Made by a program: the position numbers and the translations under genes. 64,000 bases of DNA from Myxococcales bacterium UBA1203 (GTDB taxonomy: Bacteria > Myxococcota > Myxococcia > Myxococcales > UBA5297), in the NCBI GenBank assembly GCA_002309695.1, contig DBXV01000023.1, positions 5,852 to 69,851 of the forward strand, written 5' to 3'. Positions 17,621 to 24,985 of the stretch are shown piece after piece. Numbering within the stretch: position 1 is the stretch's first letter; each line of letters begins with the position of its first letter. The notes beneath the pieces were generated by a model. That model saw nothing but the letters and a program-made list of their open reading frames with translations. It was not told where the DNA came from and searched no databases.

Positions 17621-18426
17621 GTCGAAGAGTTTCCTGAGCTTTCTGCTGAGTTTTCCGCGCGTTCCGCTTCGGGCGAAGCCGGCGTCTCCGGTGGCGTCTG
17701 CTGCTGTTCTGCCTGTGCGACAATTTTTACGAACGCGTCCTCCAGGCCGGGCGTGCCTGCCAGCTCCCGAAGCTCGTCGGCAGTGCCCTCCGCCACGACC
17801 TGCCCGCGCGCCAGAATGACAATCCGGTCGCAGACGGCAGCCACTTCCTGCATCACGTGGCTCGTATAGACGACGCAGCGCCCTTCTCCGGCCAGAGAGC
17901 GGACAATCTCGCGCATGGCACGCGTGCTCATCACGTCGAGGCCGTTGGTCGGCTCGTCAAGCAGGACATTCTGAGGGCCGTGAACCAGCGCGCGCGCGAT
18001 GGCCACCTTGGTGCGCTCACCCTGAGAAAAACCGTCCGCCCGGCGGTCGGCGATGGCGGTCAGGTCCAGCCGCCGGATGAGCTCGTCAATTCGCGCCTCA
18101 AGTTCATTGCCGGAGAGGCCGTTCAGCTCGCCGAAGTATCGAATCTGCTCGCGGGCGGTGAAGCGCGGATAGAGCCCCCGGAGGTCGGGAAGAATCCCCA
18201 GCGTGCGGCGCGCCGCCTCTGGCTCCGCGGTCAGGTCAATTCCGTCGGCCAGCGCCGTCCCCGAAGTGGGCCGCACCAAGGTTCCCAGCATGCGCATCGT
18301 GGTCGTCTTGCCCGCGCCGTTAGGTCCCAACAGACCCGTGACCGCCGCGTCCTTTGCCGTGAAGCTGACATCGCGGACGGCAGTCACCTCGCCAAAACAT
18401 TTTTGAAGATGCCGCGCCTCAATCAT
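17617..18426 (-). CDS. ABC transporter ATP-binding protein, NatA/ABC-2 type
   Basis: 269-residue single-domain ATPase: Walker A GPNGAGKTTT, Q-loop, signature FSQGERTKVAIAR, Walker B NVLLDEPTNGLD, switch His in YTSHVMQE. The sequence (GLYPRFTAREQIRYFGELNGL, MRMLGTLVRPTSGTA) is that of NatA-like exporters, not of the tandem about 500-residue ATPase (NupO/YufO) normally paired with NupP/NupQ permeases. It ends with a 30-residue Glu/Pro/Ser-rich tail. Translational overlap with the NupP-type gene implies one complex or at least one transcript. A NatB/ABC-2 permease is not found beside it. That combination is the notable point of this operon. Confidence 0.88.
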   Translation of the reverse strand: MIEARHLQKCFGEVTAVRDVSFTAKDAAVTGLLGPNGAGKTTTMRMLGTLVRPTSGTALADGIDLTAEPEAARRTLGILPDLRGLYPRFTAREQIRYFGELNGLSGNELEARIDELIRRLDLTAIADRRADGFSQGERTKVAIARALVHGPQNVLLDEPTNGLDVMSTRAMREIVRSLAGEGRCVVYTSHVMQEVAAVCDRIVILARGQVVAEGTADELRELAGTPGLEDAFVKIVAQAEQQQTPPETPASPEAERAENSAESSGNSST

Positions 18427-18471
18427 CGGCTTCTCCCACTCTCCCCTTTTCGTTTGCTCCGGCTGCGCGCC

Positions 18472-20070
18472 TCACGGCTCAGGCCCGGCGAAGGACAGAA
18501 AAAACGGCGGGCGCGCCATCTTCGCGATGCAGTCGGCATCCAGCCCGTCGGGCTGAGGCTTCTTCAAAAAAGCCGCGATGACTCGGGGGGCACATCCGCG
18601 GTTGGACACGCTGTGGGCAGCCCCCGGCGCCACCAGATGACGCGAATGCGCAAACCCACGCGCCGCACGCTCACCATTCGCGGGCGGCGTCACGGGGTCC
18701 AGCGCACCCGACAGCACGAGAAGCGGAACCTCCGAAGTCACAGGCTCCTTCATCTCGTCCGGCAGAGGCATGCTGGGCCAGAACGAACAGCTCCGGGCAT
18801 AGCCCGCCATCGCCTCCTTCACGAAGAGCCCGCTCTCAACATCGGGAAGCGGGCCAGCGGCGGTTTTGACCTTCTCACCCGCGTCTGTGCCGGCGCCGTC
18901 CGCGGCCTTCGCGTCCTGCATGTCCTCGCCGCAGAAAACGGACATGTGCATGCCCATGGCGATGACGCCGGCCGAGCCTGTGGCCAGGTCCGCCTGCGCC
19001 AGAAAGGCTCGTCCGTCGCCTTTTTCGAGCGCGTCCACCGTCAGCGGCACGAGGGAGGCGAGGTCCGGATCGTAGAGAAGGAGGCGCAGAATCGAGGCGA
19101 ACATCTCTGCCGTGACGTCCGCTTCTGAAGGCTCTCCGCTCAGAGGATCCGGCACCGAAATTTTCAGCGGAGACTTCATCAGCCTGTCCGTCAGAGCGCC
19201 AAAGCGGCGGGCCATGTCCGGAAAAGCGGCGGCGCAGCCCTTGTCGGCAGCACAGTCCGCAAAAGTTTTCGACAGCGCGGCAGCGGCGTCGCGCCCCATG
19301 GTCTCCGACAGACGGACATCCGGCGGCACCACGCCGTCGATGACCGCGGAACGAACGCTCCCGCCATAGCGGCGGATGTAATTGAGGACGACGCGCGTGC
19401 CGTAGGAGACGCCCCAGAGATTGATGCGGCCGTGTCCCAGCGCACGGCGAACGGCATCCAGGTCATCCACTGCCAGAGAGGTCCCGTAAAAGCGGAGGTC
19501 GGCTTTCGTGGAGAGTTCCTCCAGGCACTTTCTGATCTGCGCCTCGCCGGGCTCCCCCGCCTGCCTGAAACGCGCTGCCGCCGTCGAAGGCTTATCAGCC
19601 TCATCGCAGGTCAGACTGGGCTCGGAACGCCCCGTTCCCCGCTGGTCAATCAGAACAACGTCGCGCTCGCGCCGAACCTCGGACAGAAGCCGGGCGAGCA
19701 TCGGCGCCGTCTCCTGAGCAGACTGACCGGGCCCGCCGGCAACCACATAGAGCGGGTCCGTTTTGGGCCTCGGCGCACGGGCGGGCATCACAGCAATGGA
19801 CAACCTGACTTTGCGGCCATCGGGCGCCGCCGGATTCTCCGGCCGCTCCAGCACCCCGCAGCGAATCTCCTCGGCAATGCCCTCGGGACGGCACGGGGTG
19901 AGGCCAATGGCCGGCGCCGACGTCTCCGATGATGTGCATCCGGCCGCCAGACAGGCCGACAACAGCGCCGCAGCCCATGCTCCGGCCGCGTTTCCCCCAT
20001 TCTTCCGTTGATTCACCGCGCGCGCCCCTCTTCCCATCTTTGGACCCGGCATCTTTGGACGAAAAAGCAT
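18472..20070 (-). CDS. Alpha/beta-hydrolase lipoprotein, TAP/proline-iminopeptidase-like
   Basis: 532 residues. It begins with a long basic N-region and a lipoprotein signal (LLSACLAAGC), then an alpha/beta-hydrolase core of the tripeptidyl aminopeptidase (TAP) group: oxyanion segment VVAGGPGQSAQ, IDQRGTGRSEPSLTC, nucleophile in WGVSYGTRV, acid in LSGALDPVTPP and His in GAAHSVSNRGC, the last three forming the usual triad, with a TAP-like C-terminal domain. Family members release amino acids or small acyl groups outside the cytoplasm. The ATG at 20070 lies 3 bases after the YjbQ gene with no clear ribosome site; starts at 20052 or 20037 are possible alternatives. Confidence 0.85.
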   Translation of the reverse strand: MLFRPKMPGPKMGRGARAVNQRKNGGNAAGAWAAALLSACLAAGCTSSETSAPAIGLTPCRPEGIAEEIRCGVLERPENPAAPDGRKVRLSIAVMPARAPRPKTDPLYVVAGGPGQSAQETAPMLARLLSEVRRERDVVLIDQRGTGRSEPSLTCDEADKPSTAAARFRQAGEPGEAQIRKCLEELSTKADLRFYGTSLAVDDLDAVRRALGHGRINLWGVSYGTRVVLNYIRRYGGSVRSAVIDGVVPPDVRLSETMGRDAAAALSKTFADCAADKGCAAAFPDMARRFGALTDRLMKSPLKISVPDPLSGEPSEADVTAEMFASILRLLLYDPDLASLVPLTVDALEKGDGRAFLAQADLATGSAGVIAMGMHMSVFCGEDMQDAKAADGAGTDAGEKVKTAAGPLPDVESGLFVKEAMAGYARSCSFWPSMPLPDEMKEPVTSEVPLLVLSGALDPVTPPANGERAARGFAHSRHLVAPGAAHSVSNRGCAPRVIAAFLKKPQPDGLDADCIAKMARPPFFLSFAGPEP

Positions 20071-20073
20071 CGT

Positions 20074-20508
20074 CTATTCGCCAATGGCCTTGATGATCAG
20101 CCGCTTGGGCCGCCGCCCGTCGAACTCGTAATAAAACACCTGCTGCCACGGCCCCAGGTCGAGCCGCCCCTTCGTGATGGGAAGAATCACTTCATGGCCG
20201 ATGAGCAGATTTTTCAGATGTGCGTCGCCGTTATCCTCGCCCACGTTGTGCCGATAGTGAGGCCCCGGCGCGCTGTCGTCGGCCGCGGGACCGGGAGCGA
20301 GGCGCTGAACCCACTCCTCGATGTCGGCGTGCAGCCCCGGCTCATCGTCATTCACGAAGACGCCGGCGGTGATGTGCATGGCACTGACGAGGACGAATCC
20401 CTCCTGAATGCCGCTCTGGGCGACGACCTCTTCCACGTCGTCCGTGATGCGCTTCAGCTCCCGGCGCTTCCGCGTGTTGAAGACGAGATATTTCGTTTCG
20501 CTTTTCAT
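20074..20508 (-). CDS. yjbQ: YjbQ/UPF0047 family protein
   Basis: 144-residue protein of the YjbQ family (trimeric fold, reported to have weak thiamine-phosphate-synthase activity; true role unclear). Conserved features are GFVLVSAMHITAGVFVNDDEPGL, HNVGEDNGDAHLKNLLIG with metal-binding His residues, and LDLGPWQQVFYYEFDGRRPKR. GAAGGGAAG lies just before the ATG. The gene is followed after 3 bases by the TAP-like hydrolase, so they are cotranscribed, although no functional link is evident. Confidence 0.92.
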   Translation of the reverse strand: MKSETKYLVFNTRKRRELKRITDDVEEVVAQSGIQEGFVLVSAMHITAGVFVNDDEPGLHADIEEWVQRLAPGPAADDSAPGPHYRHNVGEDNGDAHLKNLLIGHEVILPITKGRLDLGPWQQVFYYEFDGRRPKRLIIKAIGE

Positions 20509-20667
20509 GGTCTTCCCTTCTTCATGCTTCTCAATCTTCCAAAAGATACCAGTGGACTACATGTGCGTCCTTGCCAAACGCGCTCCCCCGTGGTTGACGC
20601 GCCCCGCCTCCGGCGGCGCGGCCTTTTCGCCGCCTCCATTTTCACTGTCAAACGAAGGAGTGACCCC

Positions 20668-21579
20668 TTGAAAACGAACCGTTTCCTGACGTGCCTCTCT
20701 GCCCTTCTGATGCTCCTCACGGCGCCGTCCTGCGTCCTCAAGAGCACCCACGAGGCGCTTCAAAAAGAATACGCCGACACGAAGCAGGAGCTGGAAAGCC
20801 AGAACCAGGGCCTGCGGGACGACATCAGCAAGCTCAAGGCTGAGGCCGAGGAACTGGGCAAACAAATCAGCGGCCTTGAGGACAGCCTGGCCAAAGTGAA
20901 GGCCGAGAAGGCCGCGCTGGAATCAGAAAAAGCCGCCCTCGAAGCGGACAAGGCCGCGCTGGAGCTGGAGAAGTCCACGATGCTGAGCAACACCAAGCAG
21001 CTCCAGGCCTCCATCGAAGAGATGCAGGCGGCGCTGGCCGATCTTTCGAGGCGCAAGGCCGAGGCGGATGCCCGAATCGCCGAGTTCAAGAGCCTGCTGG
21101 CCCGCTTCAAGTCGCTCATCGACGCCGGCAAGCTGAAAGTTCAGATTGTGGACGGCCGCATGGTCGTCGTTCTGGCCTCTGACGTTCTCTTCGCCTCCGG
21201 TTCCGCCAACCTCTCCCGGGACGGCAAGGCCGCCATCGCCGAAGTGGCCGTTCTGCTGGCCGACATTCCCGACCGCAAATTCCAGATTGAGGGCCACACG
21301 GACAACGTGCCGATTCATACGGCCGTCTATCCGTCCAACTGGGAGCTGGCCAGCGCCCGGGCTCTGACGGTCCTCAAGACCATGGTTGACAATGGCATGG
21401 CCGCCGACCGCATCAGCGCCGCCAGCTTCGGCGACAGCAAGCCCGCCGCGGACAACGACACGCCGGAAGGCAAAGCCGCGAACCGCCGCATCGAAATTGT
21501 TGTGACGCCCGACCTGTCCACGCTCCCCGGCTTCGACGAGCTGAACCGCGTCTCCTCCGACAGCGCCACTTCCACCTGA
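20668..21579 (+). CDS. OmpA-family lipoprotein with long coiled coil
   Basis: 303 residues. The start is TTG at 20668 with GAAGGAG 7 bases upstream; it gives MKTNRFLTCLSALLMLLTAPSC, a lipoprotein signal, whereas the longer upstream frame runs across the divergent gene's promoter. Residues about 25-140 are a heptad-rich coiled coil (repeated EKAALESEKAALEADKAALELEK). The C-terminal OmpA/MotB-like domain binds peptidoglycan (LFASGSANLSRDG, IEGHTDNVPIH, NWELASARALTVLK, NRRIEIVVTP). It probably tethers the outer membrane to the wall through a spacer. It is the only gene of its transcript and is followed by a terminator. Confidence 0.9.
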   Translation: MKTNRFLTCLSALLMLLTAPSCVLKSTHEALQKEYADTKQELESQNQGLRDDISKLKAEAEELGKQISGLEDSLAKVKAEKAALESEKAALEADKAALELEKSTMLSNTKQLQASIEEMQAALADLSRRKAEADARIAEFKSLLARFKSLIDAGKLKVQIVDGRMVVVLASDVLFASGSANLSRDGKAAIAEVAVLLADIPDRKFQIEGHTDNVPIHTAVYPSNWELASARALTVLKTMVDNGMAADRISAASFGDSKPAADNDTPEGKAANRRIEIVVTPDLSTLPGFDELNRVSSDSATST

Positions 21580-21629
21580 CGAAGGGACAGAGGTGAGGGC
21601 AAAGCCCCCCCGCTCTTCTCCCCATCGAC

Positions 21630-21668
21630 AGCCGTTCCGGCCATCCCGCCGGAGCGGCTTTTTCTTTT
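21630..21668 (+). terminator. Terminator of the OmpA-family lipoprotein gene
   Basis: AGCCGTTCCGGC (21630-21641) / GCCGGAGCGGCT (21648-21659), one G-T pair, followed by TTTTCTTTT. Confidence 0.85.
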
Positions 21669-21716
21669 GACGCTTCCGTTCAGGCGTCAGGCGTGCCTCC
21701 AAAGCGGCGGCAGCCA

Positions 21717-21756
21717 ATAAAAAACGCCGATGTCTTCTCTGGAGACACCGGCGTTT
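21717..21756 (-). terminator. Terminator of the mglB-mglA operon
   Basis: Minus strand AACGCCGGTGTCT / AGACATCGGCGTT hairpin followed by TTTTTATT; 42 bases after the mglA stop. Confidence 0.85.
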
Positions 21757-21797
21757 CAGTTTTCGATTTCTGATTTTCTGGCTTCAGGCGCTGCCGC

Positions 21798-22391
21798 TCA
21801 GTGGTTGTTTCCTTTTTTGAGCTCGGTCAGGACCAGCTTGGCCACGGCTTTCAGCGTGTCGAAGACGCCCGCTCCCGTGGGTGCGACCGCGTTGAACTCG
21901 GGAACACCATTGGGATTCAGCACCTCGCGCAGTTCCTCGACGGTGGCCACATTGGGCAGGTCGCGTTTGTTGTACTGAATGACGTAGGGCAGCTTGTCCA
22001 AGTCATAGCCCTGCTCTTCGAGGTTCGAGCGGAGGTTTTCCAGAGACTCGATATTGGCCTCGAAGCGGTCAATCTGGCTGTCGGCCACAAAAACGACGCC
22101 GTCCACGCCCTTCAGAATCAGCTTACGGGAGGCGTCGTAAAAGACCTGACCGGGCACCGTGTACAGATGGAACCTGGTCTTGAACCCCCGAATGGACCCC
22201 AGCGCCAGCGGCAGGAAATCGAAAAACAGCGTCCTGTCAGTCTCCGTCGCCAAGGAAATCATCTTGCCCTTCGTCTCGGGATTGGTCTTGGCGTAGATGT
22301 ATTGAAGGTTGGTGGTCTTTCCACACAGTCCGGGGCCGTAATAAACGATTTTGCAGTTAATCTCGCGGGACGCGTAATTGATGAAAGACAT
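21798..22391 (-). CDS. mglA: MglA, Ras-like polarity GTPase
   Basis: 197-residue cytoplasmic small GTPase that in Myxococcus marks the leading pole and drives gliding and pilus polarity. It matches M. xanthus MglA closely: MSFINYASREINCKIVYYGPG, P-loop GPGLCGKTTN (residues 19-28), ISLATETDRTLFFDFLPL, switch region VPGQVFYDASRKLILKGVDGVVFVADSQ and base motif QYNKRDLP. The last residues AKLVLTELKKG are also conserved. It lies 62 bases downstream of mglB, its GTPase-activating partner, and is closed by a terminator. In non-gliding relatives MglA may still set cell polarity. Confidence 0.97.
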   Translation of the reverse strand: MSFINYASREINCKIVYYGPGLCGKTTNLQYIYAKTNPETKGKMISLATETDRTLFFDFLPLALGSIRGFKTRFHLYTVPGQVFYDASRKLILKGVDGVVFVADSQIDRFEANIESLENLRSNLEEQGYDLDKLPYVIQYNKRDLPNVATVEELREVLNPNGVPEFNAVAPTGAGVFDTLKAVAKLVLTELKKGNNH

Positions 22392-22453
22392 ACTGCGGAC
22401 TCTCTCGGGAAATGAAGGTTGGGGAAAGGAAAAGGTTTCCTGACCGACGTGAA

Positions 22454-22930
22454 TCAGCCGAACAGCGTGTCAATGTCGTCGTCTGAGATTTCGGCGAACG
22501 GCGAATTGGCCGACGGCGACTGAGATTTGGCAATGACGTCCTCGACAATCCGGGCCAGGTGCTCACTCGCCTTGGCAACGCGAATCCGCACCAGCCCCTC
22601 GGAGGTCTCGTCACCAAACATAACGACAAGTATGAGCTGCGACGCCACAATCGCGATATAGAGGCTGTCGTGCTCACCTTTGTGACACAGGGCCGAAAAC
22701 TCACGCTCGCCAATGAGCTTGGCCAGGCCGTCCGTCGCCGCGATGTTGCCCGCGGTGAGTGAGGCCAGAGCGGTCGTATCGAGATATTGGTACTCCCCGG
22801 TCGCAAGGATCAGCTGTCCGTTTTTGTCGATCAGGAAGACGGCCCGCGAACAGGCGTCCTGATTCAGCTGCTCGCAGACATCGGCAAACTGCTGGAAATC
22901 GTCTTCGTGGATCACCATCGGAGCGCTCAT
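22454..22930 (-). CDS. mglB: MglB, roadblock-domain GTPase-activating protein for MglA
   Basis: 158-residue roadblock/LC7 protein; homodimers bind MglA-GTP and stimulate hydrolysis at the lagging pole. Conserved runs are AVFLIDKNGQLILATGE, LDTTALASLTAGNIAATDGLAKLIGE, DSLYIAIVASQLILVVMFG and the C-terminal MglB tag SPFAEISDDDIDTLFG. The ATG at 22930 is chosen (ACGAGG about 9 bases upstream); an ATG four codons later corresponds to the shorter N terminus of the M. xanthus protein. Upstream lies a terminator-like hairpin between promoter and start (see 22984-23023), a possible regulatory leader. Confidence 0.95.
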   Translation of the reverse strand: MSAPMVIHEDDFQQFADVCEQLNQDACSRAVFLIDKNGQLILATGEYQYLDTTALASLTAGNIAATDGLAKLIGEREFSALCHKGEHDSLYIAIVASQLILVVMFGDETSEGLVRIRVAKASEHLARIVEDVIAKSQSPSANSPFAEISDDDIDTLFG

Positions 22931-22983
22931 CAGCGAAAGCCTCGTCTCAACATTTGTGGGGGACTCAGAAGAATCCTCCGGGT

Positions 22984-23023
22984 TGAAAAAACAACATGGG
23001 CCCCCGTAGCGAGGGGCCCATGT
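22984..23023 (-). promoter_or_regulatory. Terminator-like hairpin in the mglBA leader (attenuator or small-RNA end)
   Basis: Perfect 11-bp inverted repeat ACATGGGCCCC (22994-23004) / GGGGCCCATGT (23013-23023). On the minus strand the stem is followed by TGTTTTTTC. It lies 64 bases upstream of the mglB start and downstream of a promoter-like site, so transcripts would meet it before mglB. Confidence 0.6.
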
Positions 23024-23048
23024 CGGTCGGTCCGTCTGAAACGCGCGG

Positions 23049-23076
23049 CGTTTATCAAACAGCGGCCATCGGTCAA
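23049..23076 (-). promoter_or_regulatory. Putative mglBA promoter
   Basis: Minus strand TTGACC (23076-23071), 16-bp spacer, TAAACG (23054-23049). Transcription would start near 23042 and pass the leader hairpin. Confidence 0.4.
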
Positions 23077-23201
23077 GGAAGGTTTCTTTACGCTCTGCCC
23101 GACAGAGCGCATTCGCTGACGCAGGGCGCGGATGACGAATTTTCAGACGGACAGGCCCGTTCATCGGCACTTTCGCCGCCCTCTCTTTTTTGAGGTTCCC
23201 C

Positions 23202-23957
23202 TTGAAAAAAAATCCTCCCGGCCAGCGCGGCGCCCAAAGCGGCATCAGCACCAGCACCAACACACTCTCCACCAAGAAGAAGCCGCCCAAGGCGCACAGG
23301 AAAACGCCCGAAATTCCGGCCGAGGAACTCTTTGAGCGGCTGGACAGGCTCTATCCCGAGGCGGGAACGGCGCTGCATTACACGACGCCCTTCGAGCTTC
23401 TGGTGGCCGTCGTCCTCTCGGCTCAGTGCACCGATGCGCGCGTCAATCTGGTGACGCCCGCGCTGTTCGCGCGCTTTCCCTCCCCCGCGGAAATGGCGAA
23501 GGCCTCGCCCGACGACATTGAGCCCTTCATCCGTTCGTGCGGCCTCTTTCGGAACAAAGCGAAAAATCTGGCTGCTCTGTCGCGGGAAATTGCGGCGTCG
23601 TTCGGCGGCATTGTGCCGCAGCGCCGCAGCGAGCTCGTGAAGCTGCCCGGCGTCGGCGTCAAAACGGCAGGCGTGGTGTCCATGCACCTGTCGGGGGAGC
23701 CCGCTTTTCCGGTTGACACGCACGTGCAGCGGCTGGCGGTCCGGCTGGGCCTCTCCCGCGAATCAACCCCGGAAAAGACCGAAAAAATTCTGGAGAAGCT
23801 CTTTGCGCCCGAGCGCTGGATTCGGATGCACCATCTGCTGATCTGGCACGGGCGAAACACATGCAGCGCCATCAGGCCCGACTGCCCGAACTGCGGCATC
23901 CGCGACCTCTGCCCGAAAATCGGCGTTGCTCCCAAGTCGACGGCGAAGGGGAGCTAA
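23202..23957 (+). CDS. nth: Endonuclease III (DNA glycosylase/AP lyase)
   Basis: Base-excision repair enzyme removing oxidised pyrimidines. It has the helix-hairpin-helix LPGVGVKTAGVV with catalytic Lys154, the catalytic Asp172 in PVDTHVQRLAVRLGL, and the [4Fe-4S] loop C-x6-C-x2-C-x5-C (CSAIRPDCPNCGIRDLC). The start is taken as TTG at 23202, with GAGG 6 bases upstream; a TTG at 23190 is also open. This gives 251 residues, with a basic, low-complexity N-terminal extension of about 40 residues not present in the E. coli enzyme (211 residues). Confidence 0.93.
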   Translation: MKKNPPGQRGAQSGISTSTNTLSTKKKPPKAHRKTPEIPAEELFERLDRLYPEAGTALHYTTPFELLVAVVLSAQCTDARVNLVTPALFARFPSPAEMAKASPDDIEPFIRSCGLFRNKAKNLAALSREIAASFGGIVPQRRSELVKLPGVGVKTAGVVSMHLSGEPAFPVDTHVQRLAVRLGLSRESTPEKTEKILEKLFAPERWIRMHHLLIWHGRNTCSAIRPDCPNCGIRDLCPKIGVAPKSTAKGS

Positions 23958-23971
23958 AAAGGCGTGCTCTG

Positions 23972-24985
23972 TCAGAACAGCCGGAAGCCCAGGCCAACGG
24001 CGATGTCGTAGCCCAGCTTGAAGTAGCTGACGCCGCCGTATTGGCGCCAGAGCATCGGCCCCACTTCGAAGCTCAGGGAGACGACGAAGACATCTGTCAG
24101 CGGCAGCTCGATGCCCGCGCCCAGAAGCAGTCCAAAGCGCAGAAGCCCCGTGCTGCTCAGGGGAATCTCCAGAGGAATTTTGGCGGTGGCCGTAAAGAGG
24201 AGCGGCAGGTCAAAGCCGTGCGTGAACGTTCCTAGGAGCCCGAGCCGAAGCCCCTGTCCCGGCCGGTTTCGGTCTTCGAGTCCCCGGGCGCCAAACGAGC
24301 CAAAGGCGCCCAGCTGTCCCTCCAGCGAAAAATCCCGCCGGGCATTCTTCCAGAGCGAGCCGCGCCCCGAGGCCACCAGCCACAAGTCGGTCAGCGTGTA
24401 GTCGAAGCCCAGCTCGGCCCCCAGCTCGAAGCCGTCCATCCCTTCGCGAAAACCGACTTTCAGCTCCGGATAGCCAAAGGTCCCGTAATAGGACAGCCCG
24501 CCCCGCTCCAGAGGTGCGAGCAGCGCGCCGCGGGCCTGCACGCCGGCAGCAGATTTTCCCTCAGAAGACTTCTTTGCCGAGTCCTCGCCGCTCTCTTTGT
24601 TTTCGTGAGCTGCGGCGAAACTGGCCGCCGCTGAATCTCCGGCCTGAGCCACATCGGCCAGAGGCGCATCCGCGTCCGTTTTCGCGCCCGCAGCATTTTC
24701 CTCGGACGGAGCGGCCTTTTCGGCATCTGAATCTGACGAAGCAGACTTCGCCTCTGTGGCCGGCGCCTCCGGCGGCGCACTCGACTCATCTGATGCCGCC
24801 AGAGCGCTCTCCGCGTTTTCCCGAACGGAAGGCGCTGCCGTGCTGCTGCTCTCCCTGCCCTCGTCTGCCGACGCCGACTGGACCAAAAATATGCCGCTGA
24901 GAATGAGTGCTGCTGCGATGGACATCCGGGACACCCTGATTCCTTCCTGACGTGACTTCACGGCGCGGCCCAAAAGCCGATTCAC
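23972..24985 (-). CDS. Predicted outer-membrane beta-barrel protein with Ala/Ser/Glu-rich linker
   Basis: 337 residues. The GTG at 24985 overlaps the stop of the glycerate kinase gene (GTGA) and has AAGG 5 bases upstream; the encoded N terminus has basic residues before a hydrophobic signal (MSIAAALILSGIFLVQSASA). An ATG at 24925 is the alternative start. After about 110 residues of acidic low-complexity linker, the C-terminal half consists of amphipathic strands with Gly and aromatic residues (GLSYYGTFGYPELKVGFREG, GFELGAELGFDYTLTDLWLV) and ends in GFRLF, the C-terminal Phe typical of BAM substrates. Its function is unknown. It is the third gene of an overlapping operon with the regulator and kinase. 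Confidence 0.75.
   Translation of the reverse strand: MNRLLGRAVKSRQEGIRVSRMSIAAALILSGIFLVQSASADEGRESSSTAAPSVRENAESALAASDESSAPPEAPATEAKSASSDSDAEKAAPSEENAAGAKTDADAPLADVAQAGDSAAASFAAAHENKESGEDSAKKSSEGKSAAGVQARGALLAPLERGGLSYYGTFGYPELKVGFREGMDGFELGAELGFDYTLTDLWLVASGRGSLWKNARRDFSLEGQLGAFGSFGARGLEDRNRPGQGLRLGLLGTFTHGFDLPLLFTATAKIPLEIPLSSTGLLRFGLLLGAGIELPLTDVFVVSLSFEVGPMLWRQYGGVSYFKLGYDIAVGLGFRLF

Noticed and set aside
20008..20667. N-terminal extension of the OmpA-family frame from an ATG at 20008
   Set aside because: It crosses the YjbQ gene on the other strand, and the TTG at 20668 has a ribosome site and starts a lipoprotein signal.
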